Of a DNA stretch of 41,662 nt, positions 1 through 7,031 are shown one piece after another; positions within the stretch are counted from its first letter, which is position 1; each line of letters opens with the position of its first letter. The position numbers were made by a program, and so were the translations under genes. The notes beneath the pieces are model-generated. The model had not been told where the DNA came from and ran no database searches. It worked only from the letters and a program-made list of their open reading frames with translations. Source of the stretch: Gemmatimonadota bacterium (lineage in GTDB: Bacteria; Gemmatimonadota; Gemmatimonadetes; Gemmatimonadales; GWC2-71-9); NCBI GenBank assembly GCA_022563595.1, contig JADFNB010000027.1, positions 1 through 41,662 on the forward strand, read 5' to 3'.

Positions 1-87
1 GCGCCCCCGAGAAACGCCGCGGGGCGGGATGCGGGGGCGTCCGAATAGCACCACTATTTCGGCGACACCACACTAGGAGCTTACCAG
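1..87. promoter_or_regulatory. Leader region with two inverted repeats
   Basis: There is no gene in this stretch. An 8-bp inverted repeat (CGCCCCCG at 2-9, CGGGGGCG at 32-39) could be the end of a terminator for something left of the window. A second hairpin at 41-62 has arms CCGA-ATAG and CTAT-(T)-TCGG around a 5-nt loop. It sits just before the Shine-Dalgarno AGGAG at 75-79 and may be a leader or operator structure for the next gene. Both functions are guesses from symmetry. Confidence 0.3.
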
Positions 88-927
88 CTGCGACGTGCTT
101 TCCTGTGGGTGGCGGCCCTGTCCTGCACCCTCCAATTGTCCGGTGACAGCCTCCTGGCACAGGAGCGCGTCCTCGCCCCCGCCCCCGTCCCCGAACTCAT
201 CACCGATCGGCCCGACCGAACCGAGTCCACCGCCCTCATCCCTCCGAGCCTGGTACAGATCGAAGCCGGTGCCAGTTGGGCGCAGGATGACGATGCGGGG
301 ACACTGGTGCGGGCGCTCGCCGTCTCCGAGGTGCTGCTCCGCATCGGGGTGCTGCCGGCGCTGGAGGCGCGATTGGGTTTCTCCGGCTGGCGCCGCCGGT
401 CGGTGGCCGGAGACGGGGCACCGGGCCTGACCGAATCGGGGATCGGCGATATCAGCGTCGGGTTCAAGACGAGGGTGCTCGCGGCACGGGCGGGGCTCCC
501 GGAGATCGCCTTCATCGGCACGCTCTTGCTCCCGACGGGCCGTGAGGGGTTGGGGGCGGAGCGGGTCGAGCCGGAAGCGCGGCTGGCGCTCGCGCACGAC
601 CTCTCGCAGCGGGTTTCGCTCGGCTACAACGTGGCCGCTACGTGGACCAGTGCAGCTAATGGCGCCGGCGGCTTGGAGACGAACACCGATCTGCTCTACA
701 CGGCGGTCCTGGGAGTTGCGCTGACCGACCGGGTGGGCGCGTTCGTCGAAGCCTTCGGCGCGATCGCACTGGGCGACGACCGTCCCTCGGCCTCCGCCCT
801 CGATGGCGGACTCACCTTCCTGGTGCACGAACGCCTACAGCTCGACGTCACGGGTGGCGTAGGGCTCAACGCGGCGGCCGAAGACTGGCTCCTGGGGCTC
901 GGATTCTCCGTGCGGATGCCCCGCTAA
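88..927 (+). CDS. Exported beta-barrel-type protein (phenol-degradation MetA-like family)
   Basis: This looks like an outer-membrane or periplasmic beta-barrel protein of the MetA-pathway phenol-degradation-like family (PF13557 type). The mature part opens with the ITDRPDRTES-like segment typical of those proteins, then alternates short amphipathic strands to the C-terminus. Start choice: the first GTG (109) gives a signal peptide with no basic n-region. The in-frame CTG at 88 adds MRRAFLWV, giving a normal signal peptide ending near LLAQE, and lies 8 nt after a clean AGGAG (75-79). I therefore prefer a CTG start, 279 residues. It converges on the porin gene with 13 nt between stop codons. 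Substrate unknown; the family name does not prove a role in phenol degradation. Confidence 0.6.
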   Translation: MRRAFLWVAALSCTLQLSGDSLLAQERVLAPAPVPELITDRPDRTESTALIPPSLVQIEAGASWAQDDDAGTLVRALAVSEVLLRIGVLPALEARLGFSGWRRRSVAGDGAPGLTESGIGDISVGFKTRVLAARAGLPEIAFIGTLLLPTGREGLGAERVEPEARLALAHDLSQRVSLGYNVAATWTSAANGAGGLETNTDLLYTAVLGVALTDRVGAFVEAFGAIALGDDRPSASALDGGLTFLVHERLQLDVTGGVGLNAAAEDWLLGLGFSVRMPR

Positions 928-940
928 AGCGTGACCGCGC

Positions 941-2011
941 TCAGAAGTGGAAGAAGCTCTGTGCCTTGAACGAGTACTCCGTGTCGGCTTGGGCCGGCGA
1001 CCAGATGTCGAGGTTGAACGCTATGCTGTTGCGGCCGCCGAAATGCAAGGCCAGGCCCGGCGTGAACAGGAGACCCGCGTCGTCATCAACGTCGGTATCG
1101 GGATCGCCCCAGCTCACGCGTCCCACGGGCTCCACGGCCGTCACGACGGGGCTCGCCACGGGGATCTTGTAGGTCAGGATCCCTTGTGCGGTGAGGAAGG
1201 TCGCGGCAGCAAGCGTCCCGACGGGGTTCCGCCAGTTGCCCCCGCCGACGATCCCCAGTTGGAGGTGGGGCCCGCTAGTGAAATTCCCGATCTCCACATC
1301 GCCGCCGAACGCCATGGCGAACCGGTCGGTGCCGCTAGTCGGGTGCACATAATCGTGAACGCCGACGTTGGCGCTGATGACCACGTCGGATGTCAGCTCG
1401 AAGCCGACGCGTCCTGAAAACGACTTGTTGCCGTTCTCGTCGTCCGCGTTGGCGCCGGTGCCGTTGGTCACCGACGCGGCATAGCTGAGCCTGCCGGCGG
1501 CGAGGTTGCCGTGCAACATGATGCCGATGTCACGGTCCGCGTAGTGAAGCGTCTCGGTAAACCGGCTCAACGAGCACACACCGCCGGTGCCGGTGCAGGT
1601 ATCGACGCCCCGCACACCGCCCGCCCGTTCCACCACGAGAATGCGCGTCGACGATGTCAGCTCGAAGAGGTCGAACGGCCGCTTGAACTGGCCGAACGTC
1701 GCGCGAAACTCGGGACCGAACGAAAGCCTGACCCACGCGTCCTTGAGCGTCATCTTCCCCTCGCCGAAGTCGGGCTCGACCTTGGCACTCAGGTATTCGT
1801 TGAAGCGGATCTCGGCGCTGAGTCGGGCTCTCCGGATCAGGAATTCGGTTCCGGGCTCTCCGTCGACCGAGGTCGAGTTGAACTGCGAGTGAATGAGACC
1901 CGACAGACGGACGGATACGCCGTCCGACAGGCGTATCTGCCCGTGTGCGGGTGGCGTGGCGAGGCCGACGAGCGCGAGCGCTGTCAGGGATAGCAACAGA
2001 CGCTGTGTCAT
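941..2011 (-). CDS. Phosphate-selective porin O/P-like outer-membrane protein
   Basis: A 356-residue outer-membrane porin of the OprO/OprP-like family (PF07396). A signal peptide (residues 1 to about 24, ending AHGQ) is followed by a segment matching the family: FLIRRARLS, then a KVEPDFGEGK-like strand, then FGQFKRPFDLFEL, which resembles the conserved channel-lining part. The protein ends in Phe (SFFHF), the usual sorting signal of outer-membrane barrels. ATG at 2011 is chosen because the signal peptide begins there; the open frame upstream only shadows the cytochrome gene. It lies 8 nt after the cytochrome c stop codon, so the two are co-transcribed. Its Shine-Dalgarno lies in a hairpin. 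Anion selectivity is an assumption from the family. Confidence 0.75.
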   Translation of the reverse strand: MTQRLLLSLTALALVGLATPPAHGQIRLSDGVSVRLSGLIHSQFNSTSVDGEPGTEFLIRRARLSAEIRFNEYLSAKVEPDFGEGKMTLKDAWVRLSFGPEFRATFGQFKRPFDLFELTSSTRILVVERAGGVRGVDTCTGTGGVCSLSRFTETLHYADRDIGIMLHGNLAAGRLSYAASVTNGTGANADDENGNKSFSGRVGFELTSDVVISANVGVHDYVHPTSGTDRFAMAFGGDVEIGNFTSGPHLQLGIVGGGNWRNPVGTLAAATFLTAQGILTYKIPVASPVVTAVEPVGRVSWGDPDTDVDDDAGLLFTPGLALHFGGRNSIAFNLDIWSPAQADTEYSFKAQSFFHF

Positions 2012-2012
2012 C

Positions 2013-2029
2013 GGAGAGGTCAACTCTCC
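2013..2029 (-). promoter_or_regulatory. Hairpin holding the porin Shine-Dalgarno
   Basis: On the minus strand GGAGAG and CTCTCC form a perfect 6-bp stem around a 5-nt loop, directly before the porin ATG and overlapping the cytochrome c stop codon (2020-2022). The 5' arm is the only good ribosome-binding sequence for the porin. Ribosomes finishing the cytochrome gene would open it, so porin translation may depend on cytochrome translation. Inference from sequence only. Confidence 0.45.
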
Positions 2030-2412
2030 TTGAAACGTAGGCTCCAGACGTACGCGGCAACCGCACGTACCTGCTCGTCGGTCAGGGTAGCCCCGCCTTT
2101 GGGAGGCATCGGAACTCCGGACTCCGACTTGTCGGCCGGCACGCCTTCCAGTATCTGGTGCACGATGGCGTCGTAGGATCCGTCGCTGTGGACCCATTCG
2201 TCGTCCGCGAGATCCGGTCCGATGCTCCCCTCGCCGTTGGCGCCGTGACAGACCGCGCAGAGTCCGGCTCCGCCGTATAGCGCGGCGCCGGTTTCGATCA
2301 TTTGTGCCGTCACGCCTTCTGGCAGCGAGTCCGGCACCTGGGCCGAACCCGTCACCGGCAGCGCAATCAGCGCGACGATCCCCAGCAGGCCGCAGATTCT
2401 CACTGGCAGCAT
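2020..2412 (-). CDS. Small class I cytochrome c
   Basis: A 130-residue exported monohaem cytochrome c. A hydrophobic signal peptide (about residues 1-24) precedes the haem-binding motif CAVCH at residues 52-56; a distal Met ligand is probable in the GVPMPPKGG segment, and the C-terminal helix reads LTDEQVRAVAAYVWSL as in the cytochrome CBB3 subfamily (PF13442). Two ATGs lie 6 nt apart. The upstream one (2418) touches the Shine-Dalgarno AGAGGG, whereas the one at 2412 stands 6 nt after it, so 2412 is chosen. It is first in a pair with the porin gene and has its own promoter at 2446-2473. It probably passes electrons in the periplasm; the partner is not visible. Confidence 0.85.
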   Translation of the reverse strand: MLPVRICGLLGIVALIALPVTGSAQVPDSLPEGVTAQMIETGAALYGGAGLCAVCHGANGEGSIGPDLADDEWVHSDGSYDAIVHQILEGVPADKSESGVPMPPKGGATLTDEQVRAVAAYVWSLRFKES

Positions 2413-2439
2413 GATCATCCCTCTTGGTTATGGTTGTGG

Positions 2440-2473
2440 GTCCGAATTGTAACAATCGGACGAAACCGGGCAA
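2440..2473 (-). promoter_or_regulatory. Promoter with overlapping palindrome before cytochrome c/porin pair
   Basis: Reading the minus strand, TTGCCC (2468-2473), a 16-nt spacer and TACAAT (2446-2451) make a good sigma-70-like promoter. A 22-nt palindrome at 2440-2461 has arms GTCCG-(A)-ATTGT and ACAAT-CGGAC around one A. It covers the -10 box exactly, as a repressor operator would. The regulator is not identifiable. Confidence 0.55.
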
Positions 2474-2482
2474 CCTCGCCTC

Positions 2483-2725
2483 TTACTCCGGGTTCTCTTC
2501 CACCTCGGAGCGCGTGGCCCGGCGGAATAGTTCGTAGACCGGGCAGGTGCGCGTCAGCGTGGTGGCGAGCAGGATCAAGGCGCCGGTGAGTTCCACGAAC
2601 GAGACCACAGCGCTCTCGATGGCGAGCAGTGCGTGCAGCAGCACGACGAGGCCCCCGATCAACCGCAGGGCGGCATCGAGCGTGCCGACGTTACGTCGCA
2701 GGCCGGTGGAAGGGGTGTGTGGCAC
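2483..2725 (-). CDS. DUF2892 small membrane protein
   Basis: An 80-residue inner-membrane protein of the DUF2892 family (PF11127, as in the membrane part of YgaP). The core has RNVGTLDAALRLIGG, two hydrophobic stretches (about residues 22-38 and 42-58) and the typical CPVYELF near the end. Function of stand-alone DUF2892 proteins is not established; some sit next to rhodanese or redox genes. The start taken is GTG at 2725, which has no Shine-Dalgarno and lies only 5 nt beyond a terminator T-run, so the true start could be a little further in, before RRNVGT. A decayed second copy of the same family lies just upstream. Confidence 0.7.
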   Translation of the reverse strand: MPHTPSTGLRRNVGTLDAALRLIGGLVVLLHALLAIESAVVSFVELTGALILLATTLTRTCPVYELFRRATRSEVEENPE

Positions 2726-2730
2726 GTACC

Positions 2731-2766
2731 AAAGAAAAAGCCTCAGCCCTGAAACGCTGCTGAGGC
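2731..2766 (-). terminator. Rho-independent terminator after regulator/kinase transcript
   Basis: An 8-bp stem (GCCTCAGC at 2740-2747, GCTGAGGC at 2759-2766) with an 11-nt loop is followed on the minus strand by TTTTTCTTT (2731-2739). It ends the transcript coming from the response regulator, kinase and DUF2892 remnant, and separates them from the intact DUF2892 gene. Confidence 0.8.
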
Positions 2767-2782
2767 CTTTCTCAAGGTGTCC

Positions 2783-2919
2783 TTAGAGATGGTCCTTCCG
2801 GGCGTGGTGCGGCCCCGCGGTATTGATGCCCAGGACCCGGTAGATCGGGCAGTACTTCGTGAGCGCGGTACCCATGAGGACGAGCGACACGACGAGGTTG
2901 AACCGGACGTGAACGGACG
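2783..2919 (-). pseudogene. 5'-truncated DUF2892 remnant
   Basis: Directly after the kinase stop codon, one minus-strand frame encodes VRFNLVVSLVLMGTALTK followed by YCPIYRVLGINTAG and a TAA at 2783-2785. The CPIYRVLGINT block is the conserved C-terminal end of DUF2892 proteins. The N-terminal half with its R..G motif and any plausible start codon are missing; the frame is closed by a TAA about 50 codons earlier, inside the kinase gene. It is most simply a decayed duplicate of the intact gene at 2483-2725. Confidence 0.65.
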
Positions 2920-4314
2920 TTACGGCAAGCTTACCCCTTCTTTAGGAAGCGTCATTATGACGCGTAACCCCCCGTGTTGGCCGCGCTCCGCGGCGATCTT
3001 CCCGCCGTGGGCCTTGACGATGGCGGCCGCCACGGTGAGGCCGAGACCGGCGCCGGCGCTCCGGCCCCGCGCCGCATCCGCCCGATAGAACCGCTCGAAC
3101 AGATGCGGGAGGGTTTCCGCCGGCACGCCGGGACCATCGTCCTCGACCACGATGACGACATCGCTGTTCGAGGCCGAGCCGGACACGCTCACCGGGGTCC
3201 CTTCGGGCGTATGGCGCACGGCGTTATCGAGTAGCTGGTCGAGCGCCAAGGCGACGAGGTGGGGGTCGAGTAATGCCGCCTGGCCGCCGTCTTCGGCCCG
3301 TTCCAGGTGTATCTCACGGTCGCCGGCACGGGGACGCACCCGCTCCACCGCCTGTTGCACTAGGTCGTCCACGACTATTGGCGCCAGCTGCGGGGCCAGC
3401 TCCCCCGTCTCGATCCGCGCGAGCGTCATCAGGGTGTCGCTGATCGTCGCCAGATGGTTCACTTCCTCCAGCAGACTCCGCAGTGTCTCCTGATACCGCT
3501 CGGGGGACCGCGGGCTGCGGAGCATGACCTCGATCTCGCCTTGCATCGCCGTGATCGGGGTGCGGAGATCGTGGCCGACGTCGGCGATGATCCGCCGCTG
3601 CGCAAGGATACCACGGTCGAGGCGCTCGAGCATCTGATTGAGCACTCGCAGCAGCGCGTGGAATTCCGATACTCCGGCGTGTGCGGTGATACGTTGACCG
3701 ACCTGGCCCGCCTCGATCGACTCGGCCTGCCCGGCGATCTCGGCCACCGGCGCCACCGCCGACCGGGCCAGCCAGCCCGCGCCGAACACGGTGGCGATCA
3801 TTCCCAGCAGCACCGTGCCCAGCATCAGGAAGAGGACGTCCCGGCTCGCCAGCCGCATCGGTTGCAGCGATGCCGCGACCTGCACGACGCGCGGCCCGGC
3901 CGGCGCGTCGGTCATCGGTAGGTAGAACGACCGGATGTCCTCGTCCTGCCAGCGCTGCGTGGTCCAGACCTGCTCGCCGTTCAGCGATCGCGCGAAGCTC
4001 GCGGAATCGAGCGGGAGACCGGTGGCCAGCGGCGTGTTCGACGTGACGACGGCGCCGCCGGCGTCACGGGCTACGACGAAGCGGTTGACCGTCTCGATGA
4101 ATTGGTCGCGTGCGAGCGCGGTAGGGGGTTGGGGAAGCGGATGGCCGATCGTCAGAATGGCGGCTTCCAGGTGCGCCGCCGCCGCGAGCCCCCGATCGAG
4201 TTCCCGCCGCAGGACGCGCTGCGCGCCGACGTACGCCCACAATGCGATCACCAACAGCGCCACGAACATGGTGATCGAGAACCGCACGGACAGCGTGCGG
4301 CTGAGGGAACGCAT
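2920..4314 (-). CDS. Two-component sensor histidine kinase (OmpR-partner type)
   Basis: A 464-residue membrane sensor kinase. TM1 spans about residues 13-31, a periplasmic sensor loop runs to about 159, TM2 about 160-182, then a HAMP linker. HisKA has the H-box ADVGHDLRTPI with His248 as phosphoacceptor. The HATPase domain shows the N-box (QLLDNAVRHTPEG), G1 (EDDGPGVP) and G2 (GAGLGLTVA). Lengths and motifs are complete. It lies 3 nt downstream of the response regulator stop, so the two form a cognate pair. The signal is unknown; the periplasmic loop has no domain I recognise. Confidence 0.92.
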   Translation of the reverse strand: MRSLSRTLSVRFSITMFVALLVIALWAYVGAQRVLRRELDRGLAAAAHLEAAILTIGHPLPQPPTALARDQFIETVNRFVVARDAGGAVVTSNTPLATGLPLDSASFARSLNGEQVWTTQRWQDEDIRSFYLPMTDAPAGPRVVQVAASLQPMRLASRDVLFLMLGTVLLGMIATVFGAGWLARSAVAPVAEIAGQAESIEAGQVGQRITAHAGVSEFHALLRVLNQMLERLDRGILAQRRIIADVGHDLRTPITAMQGEIEVMLRSPRSPERYQETLRSLLEEVNHLATISDTLMTLARIETGELAPQLAPIVVDDLVQQAVERVRPRAGDREIHLERAEDGGQAALLDPHLVALALDQLLDNAVRHTPEGTPVSVSGSASNSDVVIVVEDDGPGVPAETLPHLFERFYRADAARGRSAGAGLGLTVAAAIVKAHGGKIAAERGQHGGLRVIMTLPKEGVSLP

Positions 4315-4317
4315 GTG

Positions 4318-5004
4318 TCAGCTCGTGTCCCGCAGCGATCCGTTCAAACGGAAACCGACGCCGCGTACCGTCTCGATCAGACCGTCGTAGCCCGCCTCGC
4401 GCAGCTTGCGACGGAGATTCCCCACGTGCACATCCACGACGTTGCTCTCCGGATCGAAGTGCATGTCCCAGACCTTCTCGAGCAGCTCGGTCCGCCGGAC
4501 GACGTCGTCCTTGTGCATCATGAAGTGCTCGAGGAGCTGAAACTCGCGCGGCGTGAGATCGAGCATCTTCCCGCCTGCGAAGGCCTGGTGCTTCAGACGG
4601 TCCAGCTCGAGCGGGCCGGCCGTGAGGCGCTCGACGCGGGTCGCTCCGCCGCGCCGCACGAGGGCGCGAATACGGGCGAGCAGCTCGTCGAACTTGAATG
4701 GTTTCGGTAGGTAATCGTCTGCTCCCGCGTCGAGACCGCGGACGATGTCTTCCGTGGCGTCGCGGGCCGTAAGCATGAGGATGGGTGTGGTGCGTCCCTC
4801 GCGGCGAAGTTCGGCCGCAACCTGGAGACCGTTCTTCTTGGGGAGCATCAAATCGAGCATGATGGCGTCGTAATCGTTGACATGAGCGAGAACGATCGCC
4901 TCCTCGCCGTCCTTGGCGACGTCGACGGCGTAGCCCTCCTCACGCAGCCCCATCTCGATAAATCCTGCGACCTTTCGGTCGTCCTCCACCACGAGAATAC
5001 GCAT
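4318..5004 (-). CDS. OmpR/PhoB-family response regulator
   Basis: A 228-residue DNA-binding response regulator. The receiver domain carries the acidic pair at residues 8-9, phospho-acceptor Asp51 (IMLDLMLP), Thr79 and Lys101 (PKPF). The C-terminal winged helix has the family segment LTPREFQLLEHFM and the ending ETVRGVGFRLN. The adjacent downstream kinase should phosphorylate Asp51. The ATG at 5004 opens the canonical MRILVVEDD. The 59-nt gap upstream holds a GTTAAA-loop hairpin and a GTGAA/TTCAC inverted repeat that could be its own binding site. Confidence 0.93.
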   Translation of the reverse strand: MRILVVEDDRKVAGFIEMGLREEGYAVDVAKDGEEAIVLAHVNDYDAIMLDLMLPKKNGLQVAAELRREGRTTPILMLTARDATEDIVRGLDAGADDYLPKPFKFDELLARIRALVRRGGATRVERLTAGPLELDRLKHQAFAGGKMLDLTPREFQLLEHFMMHKDDVVRRTELLEKVWDMHFDPESNVVDVHVGNLRRKLREAGYDGLIETVRGVGFRLNGSLRDTS

Positions 5005-5036
5005 TGTACCCCAACCTTATCCTGACGAGGTGATCT

Positions 5037-5067
5037 CCCCTTTAACGGGGTGTGAACTGATCTTCAC
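5037..5067. promoter_or_regulatory. Inverted repeats upstream of response regulator
   Basis: Between the GAF-kinase stop and the regulator start are a small hairpin CCCC-TTTAAC-GGGG (5037-5050) and an inverted repeat GTGAA-N6-TTCAC (5052-5067). The second overlaps the stop codon of the GAF kinase. The symmetric half-sites could bind the dimeric regulator (autoregulation), but neither is strong enough alone to prove it. Confidence 0.3.
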
Positions 5068-6305
5068 GATTTTCCGAACCAACGCGGAATCTCCAGGATG
5101 AATGTGGATCCCTCGTTCACCGTGCTCTCGACCGACAGATCGCCTCCCAGCAGCAAGGCGAGCTGTTTCGAGAGCGTGAGCCCGAGTCCCGTGCCGCGTT
5201 CATCACTCGTGCCGGCGCGCTGGAACGCCTCGAAGATACGCGACAGCTCCGCGCCCGGAATCCCGGAGCCGCGGTCGATGACGGCAAACGAGATCCGGCT
5301 GTCCGAGATGTCGGTACGGACGGTGACCGTTCCGGCGTCCGAGCTGTGCCGCACGGCGTTCGAGAGCAGGTTCGTGAGAATCTGGTGTACGCGCTGCGGA
5401 TCGGTTTCGCACGACATCGCGCTGTTGAGGTTGACCGTCTCGAGTTCTATCTCACGAGCCGCGGCGGACGGCTCGACGGCGGCCAGCGCGTCGGTCACGA
5501 GCCGGCGAATGTCCACCTCGCGTATGCTCGGCCGCAGCCGCTCCGCTTCGATCCGGCTCAGGTCGAGAACGTCGTTCAGCAGGTCGAGCGTGCGCTCTGC
5601 CGATTCGTAGACTTCGCGTGCGGCGCGCGGGCTGGCCGATCCCATCTTGCGTATCAAGAGATCCGACCAACCGAAGACCGCTGTCAGCGCGTTGCGCATC
5701 TCGTGGTTTATCATCGCGAAAAAGCGATCGCGTGAGGCCTGCATAGCCTTGACCTCGTGGACCAGCCGCTCGCCTTCCTCGTACAGCGTCGCGTTCTCGA
5801 CCGCCACGGCCGCCTGGGCCGCCAGCATCACCGCGATCGCCTCGTCCTCTTCGGTGAACTCGGCGGCTCCGACCTTCTCCGCCAGATAGAGGTTCCCGAT
5901 AGGACCTCTCCGGCCCACGATCGGCACACCGAGAAACGAGCGCATCTTGGGATGGTGGGCCGGGACGCCGTGCGATTTGGGATGTTTCCCGACGTCGGCC
6001 ACACGGAGCGGGCGCGGATCGGCGATCAACAACCCGAGTACCCCTTTCCCGGTCGGCGGACGACCAATCTGTTCCGCCTGTTCGGGTGAGACTCCGCTTA
6101 CGACAAACTGGTCGAGCTCCGTCCCCGTGACGTCCAGAATCCCCAGGGCGGCGTAGTGCGCACCGATTACATCGCGGGCGCTATCGGTTACCACCTGCAA
6201 CACGGCGTCGAGCGCATGCTCGGCGTTGATACGAATGCCGGCCTGCACCAGACGGCGAAGTCGCCCCTCGGAGTCCGCCGGTACCGTCGACGGAGGCTCG
6301 TTCAT
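5064..6305 (-). CDS. Soluble GAF-domain sensor histidine kinase (DosS-type GAF)
   Basis: A 413-residue cytosolic kinase without TM segments. A GAF domain (about 26-170) has the GVLGLLIADPRPLRV and MRSFLGVPI blocks that resemble the DosS/DosT (DevS) GAF sensors. A short coiled linker follows, then HisKA with H-box MINHEMRNALTAVFGW (His201), then HATPase with N-box, DRGSGIP and GTGLGLTLSKQ. Haem or redox sensing is suggested by the family, not shown. No cognate receiver is adjacent. Start: ATG at 6305 lacks a Shine-Dalgarno; TTG at 6341 has GGAG 8 nt before it and would add 12 residues, so the true start is open. Its 5' side abuts a universal-stress-protein remnant. Confidence 0.85.
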   Translation of the reverse strand: MNEPPSTVPADSEGRLRRLVQAGIRINAEHALDAVLQVVTDSARDVIGAHYAALGILDVTGTELDQFVVSGVSPEQAEQIGRPPTGKGVLGLLIADPRPLRVADVGKHPKSHGVPAHHPKMRSFLGVPIVGRRGPIGNLYLAEKVGAAEFTEEDEAIAVMLAAQAAVAVENATLYEEGERLVHEVKAMQASRDRFFAMINHEMRNALTAVFGWSDLLIRKMGSASPRAAREVYESAERTLDLLNDVLDLSRIEAERLRPSIREVDIRRLVTDALAAVEPSAAAREIELETVNLNSAMSCETDPQRVHQILTNLLSNAVRHSSDAGTVTVRTDISDSRISFAVIDRGSGIPGAELSRIFEAFQRAGTSDERGTGLGLTLSKQLALLLGGDLSVESTVNEGSTFILEIPRWFGKS

Positions 6306-6333
6306 AACGCCGAAGCTACGCGACCCACCCAGG

Positions 6334-6420
6334 CTATGCAAAGACCGCGCTCCGCGCCGCCTCTACGGCGGTGGGAGAGGCGTCGACCCCGATCACGATC
6401 GGCTTCCACGTGGTGGCGAT
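6334..6420 (-). pseudogene. UspA-like gene remnant (5' end only)
   Basis: Minus-strand frame 6420 to the TAG at 6334-6336 reads WKPIVIGVDASPTAVEAARS and then AVFA: beta-1, the V-D-x-S-P-x loop and the start of alpha-1 of universal stress proteins. A perfect AGGAG (6428-6432) stands 7 nt before an ATC where ATG would be expected, as if the start codon had mutated. The rest of a Usp domain (about 110 residues) is absent. The remaining bases of the 6421-6620 gap show no further gene. Confidence 0.55.
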
Positions 6421-6620
6421 GGTACCGCTCCTGGAAGTCGCGGCGGCCCCTCGCCGCCATTGACGCGACGGGGTGGTTGATGAACGGGGGCCGAAGGATC
6501 TATGAACGCGTCTTTGGGGCTATGGATTCGGCCGGGTACCGGATGCTATTCTTCCGGAACGACCGACGATGGCATATTTGTCTAAAGAAGTGGGTGAGCC
6601 ATGTGCCAGTATGGAAGACG

Positions 6621-7031
6621 ATGAGCGCGACGCACGAGTTCCTCGACCACACCTCGGAACTCAAGCTACGGCTCCGTGGTGACACGTTCGAGGCACTGCT
6701 CGGCGAGGCGGGCCGGGCGCTCGGAGGCCTGCTCCTCGCCGAGGCCGGTCGCTCTCGATCCGCCGCACCACGCAAATTCGAGGTCGAGGGACACGACCGA
6801 GCGACGCTGCTGGTAGACTGGCTGAACGAAATCCTCTACGTGGCCGAAGTGGACCGCTGGGTGCTCACCGGCCTCGAGACGCTCTGCGTGAGCGGCACGG
6901 TGCTCCGCGCGCACGCGGTCGGGGTGAGCGTCCCGGTGTCGCCCGCCCGGATCAAGGCCGCGACGCTGCACGACCTGGACGTCAAGGCCGTACCCGGCGG
7001 GATCCTCGCGGAGGTGGTGCTCGACGTATGA
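6621..7031 (+). CDS. Archease, RtcB ligase cofactor protein
   Basis: A 136-residue archease (PF01951). Archease speeds guanylylation and turnover of the RNA ligase RtcB. Family marks are HEFLDHTSELKLRLRG at the N-terminus (metal-binding Asp in the DHT segment), the central LLVDWLNEILY helix and the final HDLDVKAVPGGILAEVVLDV. The ATG at 6621 is chosen because conserved residues begin at once; the open frame continues upstream without homology. The TGA stop overlaps the rtcB start by 4 nt (ATGA), so both proteins are made together, as expected for partners. Confidence 0.93.
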   Translation: MSATHEFLDHTSELKLRLRGDTFEALLGEAGRALGGLLLAEAGRSRSAAPRKFEVEGHDRATLLVDWLNEILYVAEVDRWVLTGLETLCVSGTVLRAHAVGVSVPVSPARIKAATLHDLDVKAVPGGILAEVVLDV

